Shown here one piece after another: positions 8,345 through 15,264 of a stretch of 37,491 nt of DNA (the stretch's first letter is position 1; each line of letters opens with the position of its first letter). The notes below the pieces were generated by a model. It saw only the letters and a program-made list of their open reading frames with translations. It was not told the origin of the DNA and made no database searches. The DNA is taken from contig JBMNOD010000031.1 in NCBI GenBank assembly GCA_050942875.1, positions 1-37,491 of the forward strand, read 5' to 3'. This DNA comes from JAAZAI01 sp050942875. GTDB taxonomy: Bacteria; Verrucomicrobiota; Kiritimatiellia; RFP12; UBA3636. The translations under genes and the position numbers were made by a program.

Positions 8345-9673
8345 TCAGGGGGAGCGGGGCGGGGGGGCAACTTCTTGTCGAGCGGGCCAAGGCTCCTGGG
8401 GGCGGGTGTTGCGGGTCACGATCGCTTGAAGGGCCTCGGCTGTTTCTTGTGCCAGGCGTGGCATGGAGAAGCAGTGTTCGACGCTTTTGCGAGCTAGTTC
8501 CCGCAACACGGCCTGGCGAGTCGGCGAGGCCGTGACGATGGCGGCGACGGCCGCGGCGAGGGCGTCCGCGTCGTCGTAGAGGAGGGTGGCGTCGGAAAGG
8601 CCGGCAATCTCCCGGTTGGCGCCCGTGTCGGGCAGCACGGTCGGCGTGCCGCAGGCTTGCGCCTCCAGCACATGGAAGTCGAACGCCGGTGGCGGATCGG
8701 GATGCAGGAAGACGAGGACGCTGAACGAGCCCAGCAGCGCCTGCTGGGCTTCTTCCGAGCGGGGCGGGGTCTCCGCTTCGGGCGGGCGGCGGGGCGCGTC
8801 CCGCCGCGGCTGGAATGGATTGGATTCGCAGACGATGCGCATCGGCACGTCGGTGCCGATGCGGCGCCGAATGGCCGTCTTTGCGGCGTCGACGCTGATG
8901 CTGCAGCGCGTCGGGTCTCCGCGCACGACGATGCCAATGCAGGGGGAGGGCGCCGGCGGCCGAGCTTCGAATGTGGAGGCTTGGAGGCCGGGGTGCACGT
9001 GGCGGACCGAGCCTGCTGGAACGCCGAGGCGCTTTTGGACGCGATCGGAATGAAAATGGCTTTCGGTGATGAAGCCGTCCGCCGAAGGGATGGCGCTTCG
9101 AAGCTTCGTGAGCAGGACGATGGCCTCGGGGCCGTCGAGCATGGCGAGGTCTTCGAGCTCGGAGTTCATCGCGCAGGCGATGGGCGTGCGCAAGGCATTG
9201 CGCAGCGCCGGGGCCAGGCCGAGGAGGAAGGGCGTGGAGAGCAGCACCACGTCGGGGTTCTGCTGGCTGCGAATCCAGTGGCAGAGATCCTCCATGTCGG
9301 CGAGCAGGGCGCCGTTGCGACCGTCGAGGGCGTCCTTGAGGAAATCGGCGAGGCGTTTGCGCGATCCCATCACGCGCCGCGCGGCGAAGCTGCGCATTGC
9401 CGGGGTGTCCAGCATGCGCCAAAACCAGCCCGGCATTCGGGAGAAGAATGTCGGGGCGATGTGGTTGAGATAGACCCGGACCGCGCTGCCAAAGAGAGGA
9501 ACCTCGTCGGCCGACGGCGCGTTGCGAGGACCCGATTTCAGTGGAAACAAGACCGGCACGAACAGGACGTCATGGCCGTTCCAGCGGAGTTCCGCCACGA
9601 GCGCCTGTTCGCGCTGGCTGTTCTTCTCGAAAAAAGGGCCCGCCGGTCCCGGGATGATGTAGGCGATCCGCAT
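8345..9673 (-). CDS. GT4-type glycosyltransferase
   Basis: 442 residues with a GT-B layout. The N-terminal domain begins MRIAYIIPGPAGPFF, a nucleotide-fold start with a Gly-rich loop. The C-terminal domain has the family signature FHVLEAQACGTPTVLPDTG near 333-351, where the glutamate and GTP contact the sugar nucleotide. The region 200-230 (ITESHFHSDRVQKRLG, then HVHPG) is the usual linker into the second domain. There is no signal peptide, so it is cytosolic or peripheral. Donor and acceptor cannot be told from sequence; polysaccharide or LPS synthesis is the usual role. It begins 26 bp after the ferredoxin stop and may share its promoter. Confidence 0.85.
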   Translation of the reverse strand: MRIAYIIPGPAGPFFEKNSQREQALVAELRWNGHDVLFVPVLFPLKSGPRNAPSADEVPLFGSAVRVYLNHIAPTFFSRMPGWFWRMLDTPAMRSFAARRVMGSRKRLADFLKDALDGRNGALLADMEDLCHWIRSQQNPDVVLLSTPFLLGLAPALRNALRTPIACAMNSELEDLAMLDGPEAIVLLTKLRSAIPSADGFITESHFHSDRVQKRLGVPAGSVRHVHPGLQASTFEARPPAPSPCIGIVVRGDPTRCSISVDAAKTAIRRRIGTDVPMRIVCESNPFQPRRDAPRRPPEAETPPRSEEAQQALLGSFSVLVFLHPDPPPAFDFHVLEAQACGTPTVLPDTGANREIAGLSDATLLYDDADALAAAVAAIVTASPTRQAVLRELARKSVEHCFSMPRLAQETAEALQAIVTRNTRPQEPWPARQEVAPPPRSP

Positions 9674-9699
9674 CGACAGACCTTGCGGGCTTCACCGCA

Positions 9700-9873
9700 T
9701 CAGCCGGCCGAAATGGCTTCCACGGGGCAGACGCCCGCGCAGGCGCCGCAGTCGACGCAGGCGTCCGCGTCGATCTTGCACTTGTCGCCGTCCTTGCTGA
9801 TCGCCTCGACGGGGCAGTTGCCGATGCAGGCTTCGCAGCCGGTGCATTTCTCTGTGTCAATGACATGTGCCAT
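9700..9873 (-). CDS. 2[4Fe-4S] bacterial-type ferredoxin
   Basis: 57 residues, clostridial type. Two CxxCxxCxxxCP motifs use Cys10/13/16/20 and Cys39/42/45/49; Cys32 is extra. The two halves repeat (CPVEAIS occurs in both), as in the ancestral duplicated ferredoxin. It carries low-potential electrons in the cytosol for anaerobic metabolism. The frame is open further upstream, but the ATG at 9873 has a strong AGAGGAG site and begins the family-typical leader MAHVID. A good promoter lies at 9953-9981. Confidence 0.95.
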   Translation of the reverse strand: MAHVIDTEKCTGCEACIGNCPVEAISKDGDKCKIDADACVDCGACAGVCPVEAISAG

Positions 9874-9912
9874 GGTATCTAAACTCCTCTTTTTGATGAT
9901 CGTTTCAGCGCC

Positions 9913-9970
9913 GACGTTTTGGCGGTGTCGGCACTCGTTTTGAATGGCGTTCACTATACGCCAAAACGTC
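9913..9970. promoter_or_regulatory. Perfect 12-bp inverted repeat around the ferredoxin promoter
   Basis: GACGTTTTGGCG at 9913-9924 is the exact reverse complement of 9959-9970. One arm fills most of the -35/-10 spacer and the other lies about 20-35 bp downstream of the expected start; the centres are 46 bp apart. Because the upstream arm is not transcribed from this promoter, a DNA-bound regulator fits better than an RNA hairpin. The rest of 9874-10250 holds G-rich simple repeats (10008-10030) and a GGGGTCTGTCCCC repeat. Confidence 0.45.
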
Positions 9971-9981
9971 TCGCAATTCAA
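9953..9981 (-). promoter_or_regulatory. Sigma-70-like promoter of the ferredoxin gene
   Basis: On the minus strand TTGAAT (9976-9981) and TATAGT (9953-9958) are separated by exactly 17 bp. The expected transcription start is near 9946, giving a leader of about 75 nt before the ATG at 9873. Confidence 0.6.
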
Positions 9982-10053
9982 GCCAAAGGGCGGGCCATCG
10001 GCGATTGAGGGGTTAGGGGCTAGGGGCTGCAGCGTGTGGCGATTCAATTTTTT

Positions 10054-10066
10054 GGGGTCTGTCCCC
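10054..10066. repeat. GGGGTCTGTCCCC motif, copy 2
   Basis: This near-palindrome, followed by TATTTCC, matches 720-733 and the complement of 23629-23641. It lies between the ferredoxin and CBM48 genes. Confidence 0.6.
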
Positions 10067-10151
10067 TATTTCCTTTTAAGCCGCCTTCTTTTGGCAGTCA
10101 GGCGGTCGATAAGACGAGTCGGCCTGATGGTTGGTTGATTAAAAAGAATGC

Positions 10152-10178
10152 TTGTGCAGATTCCTGGAATCGTATAAA
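10152..10178 (+). promoter_or_regulatory. Possible promoter of the CBM48 gene
   Basis: TTGTGC (10152-10157) and TATAAA (10173-10178) are 15 bp apart, slightly short. It lies in an AT-rich patch 72 bp before the start codon. Weak evidence. Confidence 0.3.
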
Positions 10179-10250
10179 ATCAGGTCGCATTTCAAAGAAC
10201 AAACAAGCAACCAGAAGCATTGAGCTCTGGCAATGAACAAGGAGGCAACC

Positions 10251-10604
10251 ATGCCTGCAACTAAAAAACCAAAAACGACAAAAACTAGAAAAGCCACGGC
10301 CGCGAAGGCCTGCTGCGAAGAGGCCAGGAAGGCCGTCGCCAGAAAGCGCGTCACGCTCTCCGTCAAGGCGGATCAGGGCAGCACGGTCTATGTCGCCGGA
10401 TCCTTCAACGAATGGAATGCGACCGACAAGAAGCTCGTCGACAAGCGCGGCGATGGCGTCTTCACCGCGACGCTGACCCTGCCCCCGGGAATCTACGAGT
10501 ACAAGTTCGTGATCAACGGCATTTGGACGCTTGATCCCGATCCGGATCGCGACTGGACGCAAAACGGCCTCGGCACGCTCAACAGCGTGCTGCGCGTTGG
10601 CTGA
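10251..10604 (+). CDS. Stand-alone glycogen-binding (CBM48/AMPK-beta type) protein
   Basis: 117 residues. A Lys/Ala/Thr-rich, probably unstructured leader (1-33) precedes one CBM48 E-set domain (about 35-117). The glycan-binding pattern is visible: VYVAGSFNEWN, then GVFTATLTLPPGIYEYKFVINGIW, then DPDPDR and a Gly/Asn segment. The ATG at 10251 was chosen because AAGGAGG (10239-10245) sits 5 bp before it; an upstream ATG at 10233 lacks such a site. Such domains normally sit on branching or debranching enzymes or AMPK; alone it may target partners to glycogen or alpha-glucan. No catalytic part is present and there is no signal peptide. Confidence 0.88.
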   Translation: MPATKKPKTTKTRKATAAKACCEEARKAVARKRVTLSVKADQGSTVYVAGSFNEWNATDKKLVDKRGDGVFTATLTLPPGIYEYKFVINGIWTLDPDPDRDWTQNGLGTLNSVLRVG

Positions 10605-10626
10605 TACACTTAAGAACGACAAGAAG

Positions 10627-11022
10627 CTATTGCGGCACCGTGACGTCTTGGGACGTCACGGTTCGCACGCCCGACTTCAGGCGCACGCCCACGGACGGGC
10701 CGTTGGTCGATGTGGCGTCGAATGTGGCGAGATCCACTTCGGGAGGCCACGCGAAGGGCGGCTTGCCCCAGCTTGCCAGCGCATTGGTGATGATGCCGTA
10801 GGTCATGTCTGCGCGATTCGTGACGGGGCTCCGCTCCTTGAGGATGCGGTGCACCGCGTCGTTGCAGTACTTCAATTGGATCGCCGTCTTTTCGACGGCG
10901 ACGCCTTCCTGCGCCTTTCGGAGCAACGGAAGCACCGTCGCGACCGCCAGCACGACGATGGCGACAAGCAGAACGGCGACAAGCAACGAGAAGCCGGCGT
11001 TTCGATCGGTGGGCGTGTTCAT
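10627..11022 (-). CDS. Type IV pilin/pseudopilin-like protein lacking Glu5
   Basis: 131 residues. A short leader ends in Gly10, followed by FSLLVAVLLVAIVVLAVATV, which fits prepilin peptidase cleavage before Phe11 and a single N-terminal membrane helix. Position +5 of the mature protein is Val, not the nearly invariant Glu, so it may be a minor or initiating pseudopilin. The rest is a small soluble head without Cys pairs and with no family I recognise. It starts 5 bp after the manA stop, so it is probably co-transcribed. Its last codons contain a perfect 11-bp inverted repeat (10637-10662). Confidence 0.75.
   Translation of the reverse strand: MNTPTDRNAGFSLLVAVLLVAIVVLAVATVLPLLRKAQEGVAVEKTAIQLKYCNDAVHRILKERSPVTNRADMTYGIITNALASWGKPPFAWPPEVDLATFDATSTNGPSVGVRLKSGVRTVTSQDVTVPQ
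10637..10662. terminator. Perfect 11-bp hairpin between convergent genes
   Basis: ACCGTGACGTC at 10637-10647 pairs perfectly with 10652-10662 around a TTGG loop. It spans the end of the pseudopilin gene and lies 33 bp after the convergent CBM48 stop. No T-run follows on either strand, so an intrinsic terminator is doubtful; transcript-end protection is another option. Confidence 0.35.
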
Positions 11023-11027
11023 CGTTG

Positions 11028-12002
11028 TCAGACCTCCACGGCAAGCACAGTCGCAGCAGCACCTGCTGGTGCGAGCGTGTAGGGCGGCATGGCCGCTGGA
11101 ATGAGGCACGAACGCCCGGCGGGCAGCGTCTCCCGGCCGTCGGCCCAGGTGATCGCGACATCGTGATCCGGCGCGAACAGCACCCGGAACGAAGCGCCAT
11201 CGGACTCGAAAGGCTCCGGCACGGTGAGCGAAAACCGTTCCATCGTGAAGAAGTCGCACCGCAGGACGCGGTCGCGTTTGTTGCCTGCGGCGGCGGCGTT
11301 CATGGGGATCGAAGCGATCAGCTCGAGCTCGGGCGCGCGCCAGTCGATGACTTCCATCGCCTGCTTGACATGGAGCGGACGCGGTTTGCCTTCGTGATCG
11401 ACGCGATCCCAGTCGTAAACGCGATACGTCGTGTTGGAGCTCTGCTGGACTTCGAGAATCAGGCAGTGGTCGCCGATGGCGTGCACAAGCCCGCCGGGAA
11501 TGTAGACGGCTCTTCCCGGCACGACGGGGAGGGTGCGCAGCGTGGCGGCGACCTTGCCGCTGCGGATGGCGTCGTCGAAGTGGCGCGGCCCGATGCCGGG
11601 CTTGAGGCCGGCGCAGACGAACGCGCCCGGCGCCGCGTCGAGAATGTACCACATTTCCGTCTTGGCCTCCCCGCCATGGCGTTCGGCGGCGGCTTCGTCG
11701 GGATGCACCTGGACGCTCAGGCGCGTCTTCGCGTCGATGAGCTTGACGAGGATGGGGAAGTGCCCATCCGCGCTGTGGGAGCCGAGGATTTCCCTGCCGA
11801 ATTCGGCGCAGAGGTCGGCCAGCGTCTTGCCGGCGCAGGGGCCGCCTTCAACGACGCTCATGCCGTCGGGATGTGCGCTGACCTCCCACGATTCCGCACA
11901 AGGAGAGGGTGCCGCCGCGCGATCGAACTGCTCGCGAATGCGGTCGCCTCCCCAGACGTAGTCGCGATAGACGGGCTTGAACAACAGGGGTCGAAGATTC
12001 AT
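11028..12002 (-). CDS. manA: Mannose-6-phosphate isomerase, class I
   Basis: 324 residues, the short bacterial form of type I phosphomannose isomerase. It interconverts fructose-6-phosphate and mannose-6-phosphate, feeding GDP-mannose synthesis or mannose use. The zinc site is visible: VQVHPDE (His100), TEMWYI (Glu116) and a later histidine in PGGLVHAIGDH (about His174). The N-terminus YRDYVWGGDRI and the ESWEVSAHPDG segment are typical. The gene starts 12 bp after the acyltransferase stop and ends 5 bp before the pseudopilin, inside the 13719-10627 run. Confidence 0.93.
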   Translation of the reverse strand: MNLRPLLFKPVYRDYVWGGDRIREQFDRAAAPSPCAESWEVSAHPDGMSVVEGGPCAGKTLADLCAEFGREILGSHSADGHFPILVKLIDAKTRLSVQVHPDEAAAERHGGEAKTEMWYILDAAPGAFVCAGLKPGIGPRHFDDAIRSGKVAATLRTLPVVPGRAVYIPGGLVHAIGDHCLILEVQQSSNTTYRVYDWDRVDHEGKPRPLHVKQAMEVIDWRAPELELIASIPMNAAAAGNKRDRVLRCDFFTMERFSLTVPEPFESDGASFRVLFAPDHDVAITWADGRETLPAGRSCLIPAAMPPYTLAPAGAAATVLAVEV

Positions 12003-12014
12003 GGCGTCATTCTA

Positions 12015-12818
12015 TCATGTTGCCGGACGGACGTCAGCAGGAAGGTTGTCGGGAGGCTCGGGAGTTTCGGGCGTGACGGCGCCGATGGCTTTTGCGGGGA
12101 CGCCGACGGCCAGCGAGCGGGGCGGCAGCGGCCGCGTCACGACCGCGCCGGCGCCGATGGCGCACCGGTCGCCGATCGTTGCGCCGTCGAGCACGGTCAC
12201 CCGCGCCCCGATCCAGCACCCGGCGCCGATTTCGAGCGGCCCTTTCGTCTCCATGCCGGATTGCTGCGAAAACGGCGTCGGCGAACGGTGGTCGTATTCA
12301 CCGCCGCTGAGCAGGTACGAAAAAGCGCCGACCATCGTGCCGGGCTTCATTTCGAGGCGGTTGGAGGAAAAGACGATGCAGTTCGCGGAAAGATTCACGT
12401 CGCGCCCCAGCGCGATGTCGCCGCCCTTGCAATAGATGATCGTGTTGCGCCCGACATAGGCGCCCGGGCCGATCTGGATGCCCGCGTTGCCGTCTCCCTT
12501 GGCATCGACCACCGCCTGGTCGTCGATGACGACTCCGTCGCCGAGGCTGATCTTGCAGGAATGGCGGAAGACGACGTTGCGCCCGATGGCGACGCCGCGC
12601 CCGAACGAAGCGAAGAAGGGGCGGTAGAGCTTGCCGCGCAGAAAAAGCCCCAGCGCCCCGGGGATGCCCGAGAGGAAGAGGGTGGTCAGCTCCATGCAGA
12701 CGGCCTTCCACCGCGGCATGGGGCCGTAGGTGATCGCAAAGTACTTCGAGGCGGCCGATCCACTGCCCCGCATCGTGTTCTTGAGCTTGCCGCTCTGTTT
12801 TTCCGACGTCAACGACAT
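12015..12818 (-). CDS. Hexapeptide-repeat (left-handed beta-helix) acyltransferase
   Basis: 267 residues. An N-terminal region with one hydrophobic segment (about 40-60) leads into two blocks of hexapeptide repeats (from FGRGVAIGRNVVFR and from LEIGAGCWIGARVTVLDGATIGDRCAIGAGAVV), ending PLPPRSLAVGVPAKAIG. This is the WbbJ/NodL/VatD-type layout, used for O-acetylation of sugars in surface polysaccharides with acetyl-CoA. The start at 12818 was preferred over upstream in-frame codons because those lie in the 3' end of the kinase gene. The context with manA suggests envelope or polysaccharide sugar modification; the exact substrate is unknown. Confidence 0.82.
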   Translation of the reverse strand: MSLTSEKQSGKLKNTMRGSGSAASKYFAITYGPMPRWKAVCMELTTLFLSGIPGALGLFLRGKLYRPFFASFGRGVAIGRNVVFRHSCKISLGDGVVIDDQAVVDAKGDGNAGIQIGPGAYVGRNTIIYCKGGDIALGRDVNLSANCIVFSSNRLEMKPGTMVGAFSYLLSGGEYDHRSPTPFSQQSGMETKGPLEIGAGCWIGARVTVLDGATIGDRCAIGAGAVVTRPLPPRSLAVGVPAKAIGAVTPETPEPPDNLPADVRPAT

Positions 12819-12894
12819 GAAAACCCTTTTCTTTGAAACGATGCAGAGAACAGCGCCTCGCTCATGCACCCACACGCTCCGAACGCCTGGCTCA

Positions 12895-13719
12895 CTAGCC
12901 ACCAACCGGCGAGCGCCACGCGTCGTGGCGGAGGGTGCCGACCCAGCGGTTGAGCGGGAAGGAGGCGCGGATTGCCGCGGTCTCGAAGATCTTCGCCTTC
13001 TCAATCGCCTGGGCAACTGGCATTCCTTTGGCCAGATTCGCCGCGATGGCGGCCGAAATGGTGCATCCGGCGCCATGGGTGTAGGCATTGGGGACAAGGT
13101 CGGATTCAAGGTGCTGCACGGCATTGCCCGTGCAGACCACGTCGATCGCGCGCGTTGTTCCTGCCAGCTTGCTGCCGCCCTTCACCAACACGGTCCGCGC
13201 CCCGGCCTTGCAAAGGCGGCGCGCCGCCTCTTCCATGTCTTCCACCGTGGAAAGCGGACCCATGCCCGAGAGAATGCCCGCTTCGTAGAGGTTCGGCGTA
13301 ATCACTGTGGAAAGCGGCATCAGCTCGTCGCGAAGGGCGTCGGCAACCTCGGGGTGGAGCGGCGCGGAGGCGCCCTTGCATGCCATCACGGGGTCGACGA
13401 CAAGATTCGGGACATTGTACTTCTGGATTGTGGAGACAATGCGCGAGATGAGTTCGCAGGTGGCGAGCATGCCGGTCTTGACGGCATGAACGCCAATGCC
13501 TTTGAGGACGGTGTCGAGCTGGGCTTCGACGATGTCGAGCTCGACCGGGTGGACATCATGGCGCCAGTCGGCGTCGGGGTTCTGGGCGACGATGCAGGTC
13601 AGGGCGACCATGCCATAGACGCCGTGTTCCTGGAATGTCTTCAGGTCGGCTTCCAGTCCGGCGCCTCCGCTGGTGTCGGATCCTGCGATTGTCAATGCTT
13701 TAAAAGGGATGGGATTCAT
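12895..13719 (-). CDS. pdxK: Dual-cysteine pyridoxal kinase (ThiD-family)
   Basis: 274 residues, ribokinase fold of the ThiD family. Seen: IAGSDTSGGAGLEADLKTF (11-29) for substrate binding, DPVMACKG (109-116), TPNLYEA (141-147) and the anion-hole motif THGAGCTISAA (214-224). Known: ThiD proper has a catalytic Cys in the last motif but not in the lid, whereas a subfamily of pyridoxal kinases has a second Cys in the lid (DPVMVCKG) that holds pyridoxal as a hemithioacetal. Here both are present (Cys114 and Cys219), so B6 salvage is the better call; HMP(-P) kinase remains possible. It is the first gene of the run to 10627, with a promoter at 13754-13782. Confidence 0.8.
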   Translation of the reverse strand: MNPIPFKALTIAGSDTSGGAGLEADLKTFQEHGVYGMVALTCIVAQNPDADWRHDVHPVELDIVEAQLDTVLKGIGVHAVKTGMLATCELISRIVSTIQKYNVPNLVVDPVMACKGASAPLHPEVADALRDELMPLSTVITPNLYEAGILSGMGPLSTVEDMEEAARRLCKAGARTVLVKGGSKLAGTTRAIDVVCTGNAVQHLESDLVPNAYTHGAGCTISAAIAANLAKGMPVAQAIEKAKIFETAAIRASFPLNRWVGTLRHDAWRSPVGG

Positions 13720-13753
13720 GTGTGTTTTTTCTCCAAATTCATTTGAGCCCGGT

Positions 13754-13782
13754 ATTATAGACGAAAACGCCGCCGGGTTGAA
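13754..13782 (-). promoter_or_regulatory. Promoter of the pdxK operon
   Basis: On the minus strand a perfect TATAAT (13754-13759) lies 17 bp from TTCAAC (13777-13782). The expected start leaves a leader of about 28 nt before the ATG at 13719. The intergenic region is divergent with the repeat-protein gene. Confidence 0.5.
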
Positions 13783-13814
13783 TAAAATTCCTTGGCTTTT
13801 GCATGGAGCTTCCT

Positions 13815-13844
13815 TTGTTCTTCAAAAAGATTGGAGAATATCGT
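13815..13844 (+). promoter_or_regulatory. Possible promoter of the 17-residue-repeat gene
   Basis: TTGTTC (13815-13820) and TATCGT (13839-13844) are 18 bp apart; a second TATAGT lies at 13844-13849. The start codon is 40 bp downstream with AAAGGAG at 13871-13877. Confidence 0.35.
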
Positions 13845-13883
13845 ATAGTTCCAGTCGAACCCCAGAGGAAAAAGGAGCATGCC

Positions 13884-14303
13884 ATGAAAAGAACAATACT
13901 CGGTTTTCTATGCGGTTGCATGGTCGTTTCGACAACGGCGATGGCGGATTCCTACATCACGGTGCCATCGAGCGGCGCCCGCTTGTACAAATGGGATGGG
14001 CAACACCTGATGAAGCCGTCGAGCGGCGAACGACTCTATAAATGGGATGGGCAGCACATCACCATCCCCGGCAACGGCCAGCGTCTGTACAAATGGGATG
14101 GGCAGTACTTGCTCAAACCGAGTTCCGGCGAACGTCTGTACAAATGGGATGGAACCTACGTGACAAAGCCGAGTTCCGGCGCGCGCCTGTTCAAATATGA
14201 TGGGACGCACCTGACGAAGCCGAGTTCCGGCGAACGTCTGTACAAAATCGACGGTTCGATTCCCATTGCCATCCTCATGGCGTTTGTGACGGGGCTGCTC
14301 TGA
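13884..14303 (+). CDS. Exported protein of 17-residue SGERLYKWDG repeats
   Basis: 139 residues. A signal peptide (1-21, MKRTILGFLCGCMVVSTTAMA) is followed by six tandem 17-residue units at 28-129 with consensus PSSGxRLYKWDGxxxxK; the last is degenerate (LYKIDG) and runs into a hydrophobic tail (IPIAILMAFVTGLL). The start at 13884 is set by AAAGGAG 6 bp upstream and by the signal peptide; an earlier ATG at 13803 lacks both. Aromatic, basic and Asp-Gly residues in strict register suggest a repeated beta-hairpin or solenoid, perhaps binding sugar or a surface polymer; I do not recognise the family. The tail could anchor it in a membrane. It stands alone between divergent pdxK and convergent lpxI. 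Confidence 0.85.
   Translation: MKRTILGFLCGCMVVSTTAMADSYITVPSSGARLYKWDGQHLMKPSSGERLYKWDGQHITIPGNGQRLYKWDGQYLLKPSSGERLYKWDGTYVTKPSSGARLFKYDGTHLTKPSSGERLYKIDGSIPIAILMAFVTGLL
13965..14270 (+). repeat. Six 51-bp tandem coding repeats
   Basis: Units begin at 13965, 14016, 14067, 14118, 14169 and 14220. Within the coding repeats TACAAATGGGATGG is almost invariant, while the start of each unit uses different serine codons (TCGAGC against AGTTCC). So the units diverged in two subgroups by local duplication, the second to third unit being most distinct (PGNGQR). Confidence 0.85.
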
Positions 14304-14342
14304 GAAGGCGAGAAGAGCGCGGAGCGTAGCGAGGCGTGTTGG

Positions 14343-14367
14343 CTGGGGGCGCCCCAGGCCCCGTTTT
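14343..14367 (+). terminator. Weak terminator candidate after the repeat gene
   Basis: CTGGGG and CCCCAG pair around GCG (14343-14357), followed by GCCCCGTTTT. The T-run is only four long, so termination would be weak. It lies between convergent genes. Confidence 0.3.
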
Positions 14368-14400
14368 GACCAGCCTTCGGCCCTGGCGACCGGCGACTCT

Positions 14401-15264
14401 CTACAGCATCGGCGCGGGGGGCAGGGTGGTGTCGAAGGCGACGAGGGCGATTTTGGCCCGGTCGGCCGCCTCGACGACGCGGGGCAGGTCGAGAACGAGC
14501 GCGCGGTGCGCCTGGACGCCCAGCGCGCTCAGGCCGACGCGGCGCATCAGCGCGATTGTCTTTGTGCCGACGACGGGGATGTCGAAGCGCATGTCGTGGC
14601 CTGCTTTGGCGACTTTGGCAACGACGGCTCCGGGCGCCAGGCGTCCGCCTCGGCGGAGCGTGGCGTTTGTGCCGTCGAAGCCCTCCACGGCAAGTACGAC
14701 GCCGTCCTTGACCACGACGCATTGGCCGATGTCGAGATTGCAGATGCCCATCGCGATCTCGTGTCCATAGGCGAGATCGTCCGCCTCTTGTTCATTGGGC
14801 GCACGGGCGGAGAAGCACCCGGGCGGCGGAATGTGATCGCGCATGAAAAGGGAAGACGGCAAAACGGTGATGTCGCGGGCTTCGATGTCCTCGACGACGC
14901 GCAGGAAGATCGTATGGGCGTTGCGAAGCTTGAGCGCGGCGATTTCGGCGCGCATGTCGCGATCCATGCGCGCGCGGAAGAGCGCGAGCGGATTGATCTG
15001 TCCGGCGAGAACGGCATGGGCGCAGCCGGCGCCCTGGATGGATTCCCTGAGCAGCGCGAGATCGCCAAAGGGGATGCGGCGGCAGTCGTCCGCCGCGCGG
15101 CAGGTCGCACGGTCGGTCGAACCCTTGAAGGCCAGAACCGAGATCCGCTTCACGCCGACAGCGCGCGCCCCTTCGACGACGAGGCGGGGAAAGATGCCCC
15201 AGCCTGCGATCACCAACAGTTCCTCAGGCACTGGGAACTGAGGAGATGTTGCGTCGTGTGTCAT
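14401..15264 (-). CDS. lpxI: UDP-2,3-diacylglucosamine pyrophosphatase, LpxI type
   Basis: 287 residues, the usual LpxI (DUF1009) length. Known role: hydrolyses UDP-2,3-diacylglucosamine to lipid X, the fourth step of lipid A synthesis, in organisms lacking LpxH. Seen: N-terminal ELLVIAGWGIFPRLV, a substrate/metal region PNEQEADDLAYGHEIAMG, then DIGQCVVVKDGVVLAVEGFDGTN, and the C-terminal DIPVVGTKTIALM. The ATG at 15264 overlaps the stop of the TrhA-like gene (ATGA), so translation is coupled. Fourth gene of the uppS operon. It implies a lipid A outer membrane. Confidence 0.92.
   Translation of the reverse strand: MTHDATSPQFPVPEELLVIAGWGIFPRLVVEGARAVGVKRISVLAFKGSTDRATCRAADDCRRIPFGDLALLRESIQGAGCAHAVLAGQINPLALFRARMDRDMRAEIAALKLRNAHTIFLRVVEDIEARDITVLPSSLFMRDHIPPPGCFSARAPNEQEADDLAYGHEIAMGICNLDIGQCVVVKDGVVLAVEGFDGTNATLRRGGRLAPGAVVAKVAKAGHDMRFDIPVVGTKTIALMRRVGLSALGVQAHRALVLDLPRVVEAADRAKIALVAFDTTLPPAPML

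Noticed and set aside
3087..9422. A 2111-codon open frame on the minus strand
   Set aside because: Only its last 455 codons (ktrB) are real. The upstream part is an Arg/Pro/His-rich shadow of dnaE and the glycosyltransferase in a GC-rich genome.
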